From NCBI RefSeq assembly GCF_007830635.1, contig NZ_VLLA01000033.1:1-61616 (forward strand): a stretch of 61,616 nucleotides of DNA, read 5' to 3'. Origin of the DNA: Bradyrhizobium huanghuaihaiense (GTDB taxonomy: Bacteria; Pseudomonadota; Alphaproteobacteria; Rhizobiales; Xanthobacteraceae). Under the pieces are notes generated by a model. That model made no database searches. It had not been told where the DNA came from and saw only the letters and a program-made list of their open reading frames with translations. The position numbers and the translations under genes were made by a program. Numbering within the stretch: the first letter of the stretch is position 1; each line of letters starts with the position of its first letter. Below, in pieces: positions 8,449-16,719 of the stretch.

Positions 8449-9789
8449 GTGACGGAGCAAAAGAGGAAACGCGCGACGCGTCGTTTCCGGACGCTGATAT
8501 GTGGGCTCTGCGCCACGGCCGGCCTCGTCTATCCTGCGAACGCGCAGAATGCGCAACCACTCGATCAGCGCTTCCTGCTGGGCGTCGGCACGCATCAGGG
8601 CCTCGGAGGCGTCACCAGCGCCCGCGGCTACGTGCCCGCCACCGCCATCAAGCAGATGAAGGAACTCGGGGTCACCTCGTTCCGGGACGATTTCCCCTGG
8701 TCGGATTTCGAGTTGCCGGGCAAGCGGCTCGGCTTCAATGCCCTGAACGGCCGCCTCGAGACCCAGATCAGGACCAGCGGCGGCATCCCGCTGCTCATTC
8801 TCGGCGCCGGTCATCATCTCGTCCCGAACTCCGATCCACCGACGACCGACGAAGCGCGCCAACGATTCGTCGCCTACGCCGCGACGGCCGCGCAAGCGGT
8901 CGCGATGCGGCAGCCGATCTTCGAATTGTGGAACGAGTACAATCTGCGCGCGCGCGCAGAGTCGCAATTCACGGTCGAAAATTACGTGACGCTTGCCCGT
9001 CTGGTGCAGCCCGCAGTCAAGCAAGCGGCCCCGTCCGCGCCCTTCGTGATCGGCGCGCTCGGCGACGATCCCGGCTGGAAATTCACCGACGCGCTTTTGA
9101 AGACCGACGTGGCTCGCATCGCGGACGGCATGTCGATCCACATCTACAACCATTGCCTACCGCCGGTCGGACGCACCGCGACCGAAGCGATCGAACGGCT
9201 GGAAAACTTTCATCAGCGCGTCGCACAGGCGACCGGCAATCCCAACTATCCGATCTATCTGACCGAGACGGGATGGCCGACACCAAGCGCGAAATGCGGC
9301 GTCAACGAGCAGCTTTCTGCCGACAACATGGCGCAGATGATCCTCTGGGCATCGACCGCAGGTCCCTGGCTCAAGGGGATATGGCTCTACGAGCTGAAGG
9401 ACAGCGGGACGAAGCCGGGCGATCTCGAGGACAATTTCGGCATCTATCATTTCGACAATTCGCCGAAGCCCGCGGTGTGCTCCATTCGCGAAAGCTGGGC
9501 GTTCGTCCGCAACAGCCTGAAGGCGACGCGAACCACACCGCTGCCGGGTGTCGTGCAGATCCGCAGCGAGAGCGGATTGGACACGAAATTGGCGCTGTGG
9601 TCGGAGAATCCGTCGAAGCGCTTCGAGGTTCGATTAAAAAGTGCAGAAGCGAATGTCGAGATCGGCTATGTATGTCAGCAAGCGGCAAGTTCTGCGCCTG
9701 GCGCCTGGACGGCGTTGTCGACGACGCCGCTGCTTGTCAGCGTCAAGGGCTCGGCCGTGCCGGATTTCGAGATTCGGCCATCGAACTGA
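8449..9789 (+). CDS. Secreted clan-A glycoside hydrolase-like protein
   Basis: Probably a periplasmic or secreted endoglycosidase acting on the exopolysaccharide. After a basic start and hydrophobic signal segment (cleavage likely after ANA, about residue 32) comes a TIM-barrel-like protein with the two expected clan GH-A glutamates: WNEYN with acid/base E163 and LTETGWP with nucleophile E273. It resembles GH39- and GH5-type enzymes, but the exact family cannot be decided by eye. The GTG start is chosen because AGGAG precedes it by 11 bases and it gives a normal signal peptide in 446 residues. The last 90 residues form a separate beta-rich tail. Many exopolysaccharide loci encode such hydrolases to adjust chain length. 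Confidence 0.75.
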   Translation: MTEQKRKRATRRFRTLICGLCATAGLVYPANAQNAQPLDQRFLLGVGTHQGLGGVTSARGYVPATAIKQMKELGVTSFRDDFPWSDFELPGKRLGFNALNGRLETQIRTSGGIPLLILGAGHHLVPNSDPPTTDEARQRFVAYAATAAQAVAMRQPIFELWNEYNLRARAESQFTVENYVTLARLVQPAVKQAAPSAPFVIGALGDDPGWKFTDALLKTDVARIADGMSIHIYNHCLPPVGRTATEAIERLENFHQRVAQATGNPNYPIYLTETGWPTPSAKCGVNEQLSADNMAQMILWASTAGPWLKGIWLYELKDSGTKPGDLEDNFGIYHFDNSPKPAVCSIRESWAFVRNSLKATRTTPLPGVVQIRSESGLDTKLALWSENPSKRFEVRLKSAEANVEIGYVCQQAASSAPGAWTALSTTPLLVSVKGSAVPDFEIRPSN

Positions 9790-9822
9790 CGCTGCGGCTG
9801 GCTGCTGAATCCGGGGCTCCCC

Positions 9823-11019
9823 TTGAAGATACTGATCGTTAACACGCTCTATCCGCCAGAAATCATCGGCGGTGCCGAAGTGTCCGTGTCGTTGCTGGCG
9901 GAAGCGCTGGTCCAACGCGGCCACCAGGTTTCGGTGGTCTGCCTTCAAAACAAGCAGGATCGCAGCGTCGACGACATCAAGGGCGTGCGGGTGTATCGTG
10001 TGCCGCTGGACAACGACTACTGGCCGTTCGGCAACGACAGGAAGCCTTCTTCAGTCCAGCGTCTGAAGTGGCATCTTCAGGATACCTGGAACCGCAAGTC
10101 CGCGGCGCGCTTCGCCGAAATCCTCGACATCGAGAAACCGGAGGTCGTCCACACCAACAACCTCACCGGATTTTCGGTCTCGTTGTGGTCGGAGTCCAAG
10201 CGGCGCAACATCCGGATCGTGCATACGCTGCGCGACTACTCCCTGCTCTGCAAGCGTTCGACCTTATTTCGCGGAGACGCGACATGCACGCAGCGTTGCA
10301 CGCTGTGCGCGGCCATGACCTCGCCCTATCTGCTGGCTTCGCGCATGGTCGACGCGGTGGTCTCGAACAGCCAGTTCGTGCTCGACCAGCACACCAAACT
10401 GAAATATTTCCCCGGCACCGACGGCCGCGTCATCTTCAACATCGCCGATCCGAGCTCGGTGGTGCCCTCGCCCCCCTCGAGCTCGGACGATCTGATCTTC
10501 GGGTTTATCGGCCGGCTCGAGGCCGAAAAAGGTATCGAAGTAGTCCTCAAAGCCACCGAGCAGCTCCCCAAGGAGGGGTGGCAGCTGAAAGTTGCCGGAA
10601 AGGGACTTGAGGACTACGTGCGGACGCTGAAGAGCCGCAGCAGGGGCAACATCGAATGGCTCGGCTTTGCCCGGGCGGCCGAATTCTATGCCAGCATCGA
10701 CGTCTGTCTGGTGAGCTCGGTCTGGCCGGAGCCGCTGCCGCGGACGTTGATCGAAAGCATCAACGCGGGCCGGGCGACGATTTGTTCGACCGCGGGAGGG
10801 ATTCCCGAGATCGCGGGGTTTTCCAATATGGTCGGGTCCTACGAGCCCAACGACTATAAGCGACTGGGAGAATTGATGCTGAAGGCCCTCAACGAGAGAT
10901 CGCGCTGGAAGGTTGCGCGGCCTCCACAGCCGGGATTTGCCGAAAGGTTCTCGGCAGATTCGGTGACAGGACAATATTTGGACGTCTATTTGAATAACAA
11001 TCGAACCAACCGGCAATAA
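9823..11019 (+). CDS. Family-4 glycosyltransferase
   Basis: GT4 glycosyltransferase of 398 residues, starting at TTG directly before the conserved KILIVNTLYPPEIIGGAE. The donor domain contains FGFIGRLEAEKGIEVVLKA and, near residue 300, VWPEPLPRTLIES, a variant of the E-x7-E motif. A cysteine cluster (CTQRCTLC near residue 155) follows the DYSLLC segment. The next glycosyltransferase has a comparable cluster, which indicates a tandem duplication. It lies 33 bases after the glycosidase-like gene and 56 bases before its paralogue, so all three look co-transcribed. The sugar specificity is not visible. Confidence 0.88.
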   Translation: MKILIVNTLYPPEIIGGAEVSVSLLAEALVQRGHQVSVVCLQNKQDRSVDDIKGVRVYRVPLDNDYWPFGNDRKPSSVQRLKWHLQDTWNRKSAARFAEILDIEKPEVVHTNNLTGFSVSLWSESKRRNIRIVHTLRDYSLLCKRSTLFRGDATCTQRCTLCAAMTSPYLLASRMVDAVVSNSQFVLDQHTKLKYFPGTDGRVIFNIADPSSVVPSPPSSSDDLIFGFIGRLEAEKGIEVVLKATEQLPKEGWQLKVAGKGLEDYVRTLKSRSRGNIEWLGFARAAEFYASIDVCLVSSVWPEPLPRTLIESINAGRATICSTAGGIPEIAGFSNMVGSYEPNDYKRLGELMLKALNERSRWKVARPPQPGFAERFSADSVTGQYLDVYLNNNRTNRQ

Positions 11020-11075
11020 GCCGAAACGGAGATTTCAGAAAGCCATTTGGCTGGGAAGCTGGACAGACCTTTTCG

Positions 11076-12287
11076 ATGAAGATCCTTATCACGTCATCCC
11101 TCTATCCGACGCCGTTGGCTCCGAAGGTGGTCGGTGGCGCGGAGACTTTCGTCCGCCGCCTCGCCGAGACCCTGGTGGGGCAGAACGACAGCGTGGAAGT
11201 GATACGCGCCGCGTCTGTCTCGAACCAGCCAATGGAAAGCTGCAACGGCATCGACGTGTATTCGGCGCCCGTGCACAATATCTATTTCCCCTTCGCCAAG
11301 CAGCACAGCGCGCCCGTGCGCGGCATCTGGCACGCGGTCGAGGACTGGCAGCAGATGTCGGAGATCGTCGCAGCCAGGATCAAGGCGTTCAAGCCTGATA
11401 TCCTCCACTCAAACAATCTCTCCGGGCTGACCACGGCCGTGTGGCGGACCGCGGCGGAGCTCGGCATTCCGGTCCTGCACACGCTTCACGATTACTATCT
11501 CACCTGCCCCCGCTGCTCGCGCTTCTCGGACGGGCACGCCTGCGAGGCGAGCTGCATGAGCTGCCAGCTGCTGACCTTTCGCCGCCGCGGCGCGACGAAA
11601 CATCTGGACGCCGTCGTCGGCGTCAGCCAGCGCATTCTCGACATCCATACCCGGCTCGGTCTCTTCACGCAGACACCGCTCAAGATCGTCATTCGAAACG
11701 CCTCGACGGCCGACGTCGGCAGCGAAGAGACCGCCATCGTCGACGGCACCGTCACGTTCGGCTTCATCGGCCGGCTGACCGAAGAAAAGGGCATCTACAA
11801 TCTCGTTCGCGCCATCGCGACGCTCCCGCCCGAGCGGATCCGGCTCGTCATCGCGGGGCACGCATCCGAGAGCCAGCGCAAGCAGATCAAGGAGCTGGCC
11901 CCGAATGCGCGGATCGAGTTTCTCGGCTTCGTGCAGCCGAAGCAGTTTTACGAACAGGTGAACGTCGTGGTCGTGCCCTCGGTCTGGGAAGATCCAAGTC
12001 CGCTCGTCGTCGCCGACGCGCAAGCCGCCTGCAAGCCCCTGCTCGGCACCCCCTTCGGCGGCATCCAGGAATCGATCAAGCCCGGTTTGACCGGCTGGCT
12101 GACGTCACCCGATCCGGCCTCGATCGCCAAGAGCATTCTGGCGATCGTCGAATCTCCCGAGCAGATTCAGGAGATGAGCGGTCGATTGAAGTCCGGCATC
12201 GATAAATGGGCCTTCGACGACGTGGTCACCGGTTATCGCAACACCTTCGACCAGATCATGCGCAGCCGCGGCATGGCTCGCACCTAG
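11076..12287 (+). CDS. Family-4 glycosyltransferase, paralogue of the preceding one
   Basis: GT4 enzyme of 403 residues opening KILITSSLYPTPLAPKVVGG. It shares with its neighbour the layout GGAE loop, LHDYYLTCPRC segment, cysteine cluster (CEASCMSC) and FGFIGRLTEEKGI. In the donor motif, VWEDPSPLVVAD, the second glutamate of E-x7-E is replaced by aspartate. The family tolerates such changes, but this may mark altered donor choice. The ATG start is clear. Adjacent placement and shared motifs show duplication followed by divergence, presumably so that two similar linkages can be made. Confidence 0.88.
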   Translation: MKILITSSLYPTPLAPKVVGGAETFVRRLAETLVGQNDSVEVIRAASVSNQPMESCNGIDVYSAPVHNIYFPFAKQHSAPVRGIWHAVEDWQQMSEIVAARIKAFKPDILHSNNLSGLTTAVWRTAAELGIPVLHTLHDYYLTCPRCSRFSDGHACEASCMSCQLLTFRRRGATKHLDAVVGVSQRILDIHTRLGLFTQTPLKIVIRNASTADVGSEETAIVDGTVTFGFIGRLTEEKGIYNLVRAIATLPPERIRLVIAGHASESQRKQIKELAPNARIEFLGFVQPKQFYEQVNVVVVPSVWEDPSPLVVADAQAACKPLLGTPFGGIQESIKPGLTGWLTSPDPASIAKSILAIVESPEQIQEMSGRLKSGIDKWAFDDVVTGYRNTFDQIMRSRGMART

Positions 12288-12358
12288 GACAGGCGGACTG
12301 AAATGCCGCTGACGTCCCTCGACCATTCCCCCATATTCCCTCACGCGCATCGTCAGAC

Positions 12359-13750
12359 ATGACCAGCCTGCTCGCATTCGGCAGTTACATCTACCAGAGT
12401 GCGTCCGCGATCATTCTGATCTTCGCCGTCAGCCATATCCTCTCTCCGGCCCAGTACACCTCGTTCTCGCTGGCGCTGGCGACGAGCCAGCTGGCCTGCG
12501 TCTTCGTGTTCGAATGGCTGCAACTGGCCGGCGTCCGCTTCCTCGCCGCCGCCTCCGGAGCAGAGGCGGCGCGTCTGCGATTCTCGCTGTTCGCAGCGGG
12601 AGGGCTCAGTGCGCTGGTTCTGCTGCTCGTCGGCAGCGTGGCGGGGCTGCTGAGCACGCTGGAGACAGGCGTCGTCGCCCTGGCGCTGGCGCTGGCCGTG
12701 CTGCAAGGCGGCACCGACCTGTATTTCATGATCGTGCGCGTGTCCGACCGGCTGGCGACAGCATCAGCCCTGCTGATCCTGCGCGCCAGCGTGCTTCTGG
12801 CCGGCGCGGTTGCGGCCGCGCACCTCCACGGCACCGCGGCGGCGACGCTGTGCGGCATCGCCGCGGGCTACGGCGCCGTGCTTCTCGTGAGCCTGGTCGT
12901 ACATCGCATCTCGCTGCAGCGACCGTCGCGGCATGCGATGCTGGCGGATTGGGGCAATTTCTGCCGCTATGGCATCATGGCCGCGGCCGCCTCCGTCATC
13001 CATCTCTCCGTCCCCGTCACGCTGCGCCTGATCGTGATCGCCACGCTCGGCCGGGCCTCGACGGGAGCCGCCGGCTTCTCGATGGCGATCGATCTGCTGC
13101 AACGGCCGTTCTCCGTTCTCGTGGCTGCCATTCACACCGTCTGCTACCCCAATGTCGTCGTCCAGTTCGAGCGCAGCATCGACGGCGAAGCGCGCAGGAC
13201 GACCGCCCGCATGCTCGACTTCATCCTGTGTGCGACGATCGTCATGCTGGGCGGGCTGATCGGCCTTCTGCCGGACGCGGCGCACCTGTTCGTTCCGGCC
13301 GATCTGCTGGTCGATTTTCTCGGCGCCGCACCGGTCGCCGCGATCTTCTATTTTCTCCACACCCACCTTCAGGCCACCCTCGCGATCGTGCCGCATCTGA
13401 CCAAATCGGCAACGCGGCTGGTGGTCGTCGCGGCGTGCCAGCTGGTGCTGGTGTCAGCGGCAGCTTCGATCGGCGCGTTGCTGCACATATCGGTCGCGGG
13501 ACAAATCGCGAGCGCGGCACTGGCCACCGCGCTCGTCATCCTCTTCGCCAGCGGCCCGCTGATCCGGTTCCGGGCGGCGCCGCGCGCGCTGCTGATCGTT
13601 GAGGCAACCGTCGCAGCCGCCGCGGTCGCCATGCTCGCGACGGCCCCCTCCGATTCCCTGCTCTGGCTTGCGGGGAAGATCGCCGTCGCCGGCCTTGCCG
13701 TCGTCCTGGTGACGTGGCGAGGCGACCTGCTGGCTTCGGCACGCAGCTAG
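12359..13750 (+). CDS. Polysaccharide flippase-like membrane protein (MOP superfamily)
   Basis: A 463-residue, very hydrophobic protein with about twelve predicted membrane helices starting at residue 2. It has the length and helix pattern of Wzx-type flippases, which move undecaprenyl-linked repeat units across the inner membrane. There is no signal peptide and no enzyme motif. A short basic loop near residue 190 (HRISLQRPSRHAM) marks the mid-protein turn usual in the family. It follows the two paralogous glycosyltransferases and is convergent with the next one, with 12 bases between stop codons. A second MOP-type protein is encoded at 23.5-25.0 kb, so this one may serve another polymer or a modification step. 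Confidence 0.78.
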   Translation: MTSLLAFGSYIYQSASAIILIFAVSHILSPAQYTSFSLALATSQLACVFVFEWLQLAGVRFLAAASGAEAARLRFSLFAAGGLSALVLLLVGSVAGLLSTLETGVVALALALAVLQGGTDLYFMIVRVSDRLATASALLILRASVLLAGAVAAAHLHGTAAATLCGIAAGYGAVLLVSLVVHRISLQRPSRHAMLADWGNFCRYGIMAAAASVIHLSVPVTLRLIVIATLGRASTGAAGFSMAIDLLQRPFSVLVAAIHTVCYPNVVVQFERSIDGEARRTTARMLDFILCATIVMLGGLIGLLPDAAHLFVPADLLVDFLGAAPVAAIFYFLHTHLQATLAIVPHLTKSATRLVVVAACQLVLVSAAASIGALLHISVAGQIASAALATALVILFASGPLIRFRAAPRALLIVEATVAAAAVAMLATAPSDSLLWLAGKIAVAGLAVVLVTWRGDLLASARS

Positions 13751-13762
13751 ATTAAGCCTAGA

Positions 13763-14995
13763 TCAAGCCTTCACCGCGTGCGCCAGCGCATTGCCGCTGG
13801 TGTCGCCGATCAGGCCGTAGATCCTGAGCGTCTCGTCGACCATCGGCCCGACGCCGAAATATTGCTGGGCGCGCGCAAGGGCATTGCGCGACAGCGCAGC
13901 GCGGGTTGCAGGATCAGCTACTTTCTCAAGCGCGCCGACGAGCGCATCGGCGTCCTCGAACGGCACGATGAAGCCGGTCTGACCTTCGATGATCTGGTCC
14001 GTTGCGCCCCCCGCCGGGGTCCGCACGGGGACCAGTCCCGTCGCCATGGCCTCGGCAACGCCGAGCGGGAATCCCTCGAACCGGCTCGGCAGCGCGAACA
14101 CGTCGGCGGCCCAGAGAATTTCACGGACGTCGCCCATGAAGCCGAGGAACTTGAAGGTGTCCTTGTCCTTCTCGCCGGCAAAGGCAAACGACTTGATCTC
14201 CTTCTCGCGCTCGGCGCCCCCACTGCCGACGAAGTAGCATTTGATATCGATGGGCGAAGGCGTGGCGCTGTCGCGGATCTTGCGCGCCGCCTTGATGAGA
14301 AGGTCGTGGCCCTTCACCCAGGCGAGACGCGCCGCCAGCAGGCACATGAACTCGCCCTCGGCGACGCCGAATTTGGCGCGGGCATCGCGGCGCTCGGCAT
14401 CCGACGGCGGACGGAAATGTACGGTATCGACGCCGCCATACACCTTGGCGATCCGGTTCTTGCCGAACAGCACGTAGCGTCTGAGATGCCGGAGCGATTC
14501 CTCCGACATCAGAATGAGGGTGTGCGGAAAGAACAGGTTGAAGTACAGGATCTGGACCAGGCTGAACGTCGACTGCGGCGCATTCTGTACCTTGTCGATG
14601 TTCCCAAGCACCGATGGATGATAGGTCGCCACGCAGCGCGCGCCGGTCAGCAGCGACAGCAGCCGCCCCCACATCAGCATGCCGAGCCCGTGGACGTTGA
14701 TCACGGAGATGTCGTTCTCCCGGATCACCTTCCAGAGCTGCATGAAGATCGACAGGGCGGGCAGCTTGCGAAGTCCGGGAACGACGTGCCACTGCTTGAC
14801 GGCCGCCGCCAGCTTCTGGCGCTTGTATTCCGACTTCTCGTCCGACCGCACGATGCCGGAGACCAGGTGGATCTGCACGCCGCGGGCGTGCAGCCCCGTG
14901 GCCAAGGTCTCGCAATAGGATGCAATCCCGTCATTGCAGTTCACGACCTCAACCAGAAACATGACATTCGGGGCGCCCGACATGGGATCCTTCAT
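13763..14995 (-). CDS. Family-4 glycosyltransferase
   Basis: GT4 glycosyltransferase of 410 residues on the opposite strand from its neighbours. It shows a GIASY loop near residue 25, NVHGLGMLMWGR in the acceptor domain, LLAARLAWVKGHDLLI at the start of the donor domain and SRFEGFPLGVAEAMATG with an intact E-x7-E. A second ATG four codons in gives the start MSGAPNVMFLVEVV and could be the true one. It is single-gene in orientation, with a gap of 155 bases to the following glycosidase-like gene. Substrates are unknown. Confidence 0.87.
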   Translation of the reverse strand: MKDPMSGAPNVMFLVEVVNCNDGIASYCETLATGLHARGVQIHLVSGIVRSDEKSEYKRQKLAAAVKQWHVVPGLRKLPALSIFMQLWKVIRENDISVINVHGLGMLMWGRLLSLLTGARCVATYHPSVLGNIDKVQNAPQSTFSLVQILYFNLFFPHTLILMSEESLRHLRRYVLFGKNRIAKVYGGVDTVHFRPPSDAERRDARAKFGVAEGEFMCLLAARLAWVKGHDLLIKAARKIRDSATPSPIDIKCYFVGSGGAEREKEIKSFAFAGEKDKDTFKFLGFMGDVREILWAADVFALPSRFEGFPLGVAEAMATGLVPVRTPAGGATDQIIEGQTGFIVPFEDADALVGALEKVADPATRAALSRNALARAQQYFGVGPMVDETLRIYGLIGDTSGNALAHAVKA

Positions 14996-15150
14996 GGGAA
15001 TGGCCTTCTACTCCGTTCGATCAACGAGACTTTAACCAGTGCTTAGCGGCAAATTTCGTGCCGTGCCAGCGGTTTGCCCGCAATAGCTTTGCGCGCCTAA
15101 CATATTGACGTTGCGGATCTGCGACACGCGACAGGCCGGCAAAAGCGGCT

Positions 15151-16245
15151 TCAGAAGCCGCGCTTCTGGAGTTCAGCGGCTTCCTCCGGAGTGAGCTTGC
15201 CCCCCGCAAAGCGCGACACGAGGTAGAGCGCGACCTTCGGTCGATGCAAATCGTACATCAGGCCAAAGCGGTTTTCCGGCGGCTTCTTGGCCGGCTCGTC
15301 GACGATTTGGTAGATGTTGATGGCATCGACCACGACGTCCTTCTGATCCCTGATCGCCGTCAACATACCGTTCAAATTCCGTAGACAACGCTCGGTTGCA
15401 GCGTCCCCAGGGGCGTTGCCGTAATCGGGCTTGTAGATCTCGCCGCAATTGACCTCGTTGAAGAGGACGTGCCGGCGATAGGACGCGAGCTTCTTGAACA
15501 AGTCGAAGCGCGGGTTCCAGCCGTTCCAGGCATGACGCATATCCTGTCCCAGCACTTCGTAGTAATGGTAGGAAATCAGGTCGTAGTGCACGCCGCGCGA
15601 CTCCATGAAATCCAGGAAGCCGAACATCGTCGAGGTGGTGTTCAGGATCTTCTTCAGGTGCAACCCGCTCTCCTGATTGATCCGGTCGATCGCGTCAGAC
15701 GCCCCGCGCAGAACGGCTGCCCAATCCTCCATGGCCGGCATCTCGAACTCCGCAGCGGTCATCCCCTGGCCGAAAAGGCGCTTGTCGTTGCGGTCGCGCG
15801 CAACGAGATTGATCTCGTTCTCCAATTCCCACTGATCGATCTCATTCTTGAACTGTTTCACGAACGCATACGTCCGGTTGTACCCCTGCTGATACAACGC
15901 CTCGCGATCACCGGCAGGATACAGGCCTGCATCGGTGCGATCCCCCCAACGGAACGGGAAGCCGAAGACCGGCTGCAGTCTTATCCCGTAGGCCTTGGCC
16001 AGCTGGAATGTCTTCGCGAACGCCGGACCTCCCGTCTGCTCGTTGTCCTTGGTCAGGTTCACGCCCCATCTGATCACGGTGAAGCCGCGCTCCTTCATCA
16101 CGCGAAAGAACGGCTCGGGATCCTTTCGCATCGCTGCGGGTCCGTTCAAGCCCCACTCCAGCGCCTCGGCAGACGACGACATCGACGCGCTCGTCACAGC
16201 GACAAAAAGAAGCGCGCTGATCTTCCAGAGAAAGTTCCACCGCAT
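15151..16245 (-). CDS. Secreted clan-A glycoside hydrolase-like protein
   Basis: A 364-residue exported protein with a signal peptide (hydrophobic residues about 8-24, cleavage near AEA). Its barrel contains WELENEINL with likely acid/base E144 and HVLFNEVNCG with likely nucleophile E264, as in clan GH-A enzymes. It may cut or trim the polymer made by this locus. The chosen ATG has AGGATC upstream and puts the signal peptide at the N-terminus; longer starts add 33 residues with no signal character. It is divergent from the giant repeat protein, which has the same kind of active site, across 474 bases of regulatory DNA. The CAZy family is undetermined. Confidence 0.72.
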   Translation of the reverse strand: MRWNFLWKISALLFVAVTSASMSSSAEALEWGLNGPAAMRKDPEPFFRVMKERGFTVIRWGVNLTKDNEQTGGPAFAKTFQLAKAYGIRLQPVFGFPFRWGDRTDAGLYPAGDREALYQQGYNRTYAFVKQFKNEIDQWELENEINLVARDRNDKRLFGQGMTAAEFEMPAMEDWAAVLRGASDAIDRINQESGLHLKKILNTTSTMFGFLDFMESRGVHYDLISYHYYEVLGQDMRHAWNGWNPRFDLFKKLASYRRHVLFNEVNCGEIYKPDYGNAPGDAATERCLRNLNGMLTAIRDQKDVVVDAINIYQIVDEPAKKPPENRFGLMYDLHRPKVALYLVSRFAGGKLTPEEAAELQKRGF

Positions 16246-16719
16246 CCGATCCTGACTCCTCGCAGCTCTCGGGAAACTTCGGCAGACTCCAGTCGAGCCT
16301 TCGACGCCAGAACAGTTGTCACATTCGAAGTTCGGCCCGTGCATTTACGGCAACCCGCTTCTAGGCAATTCGATCTGCTCTGACCATAGGCTTAATGGCG
16401 CTTAACACAATCGAGCTCGATGCTGCCTGCGCGACAAGCAGATGCGCTTTGATTGAGCAGCGGCACAACATCGATGCAACATCGTCGTTGCATCGCCATC
16501 GCGACGTCACGCTGACAGCACATTGGCGTGGTGATTCAGAATCAATCACTCTAGGCAGATTCGTACGCGGGTCGGCGTCGTGCAGAACGCTCCGGTGAGA
16601 AAATCTCCGGGGTGCGTCTATTTTTACTGATCTCACCAACTCCAAAAACAGAGATTGGCCGATACGACGGTTACAAGCGGCAACGAACTCTCGCGCTCCA
16701 GAAAGGATTCGGAATACCG
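16246..16719. other. Divergent intergenic region between two glycosidase-type genes
   Basis: About 470 bases with no convincing gene. It contains a strong interrupted palindrome at 16473-16496 and a purine-rich GAAAGGATTCGGAA close to the rightward start. It is presumably the control region for both divergent genes. Confidence 0.5.
16473..16496. promoter_or_regulatory. Interrupted palindrome, candidate operator
   Basis: Two perfect 9-base arms (CGATGCAAC and GTTGCATCG) are separated by ATCGTC. The site lies about 225 bases before both divergent starts. The symmetry and spacing fit a dimeric DNA-binding regulator; an RNA hairpin in a leader transcript is also possible. Confidence 0.45.
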
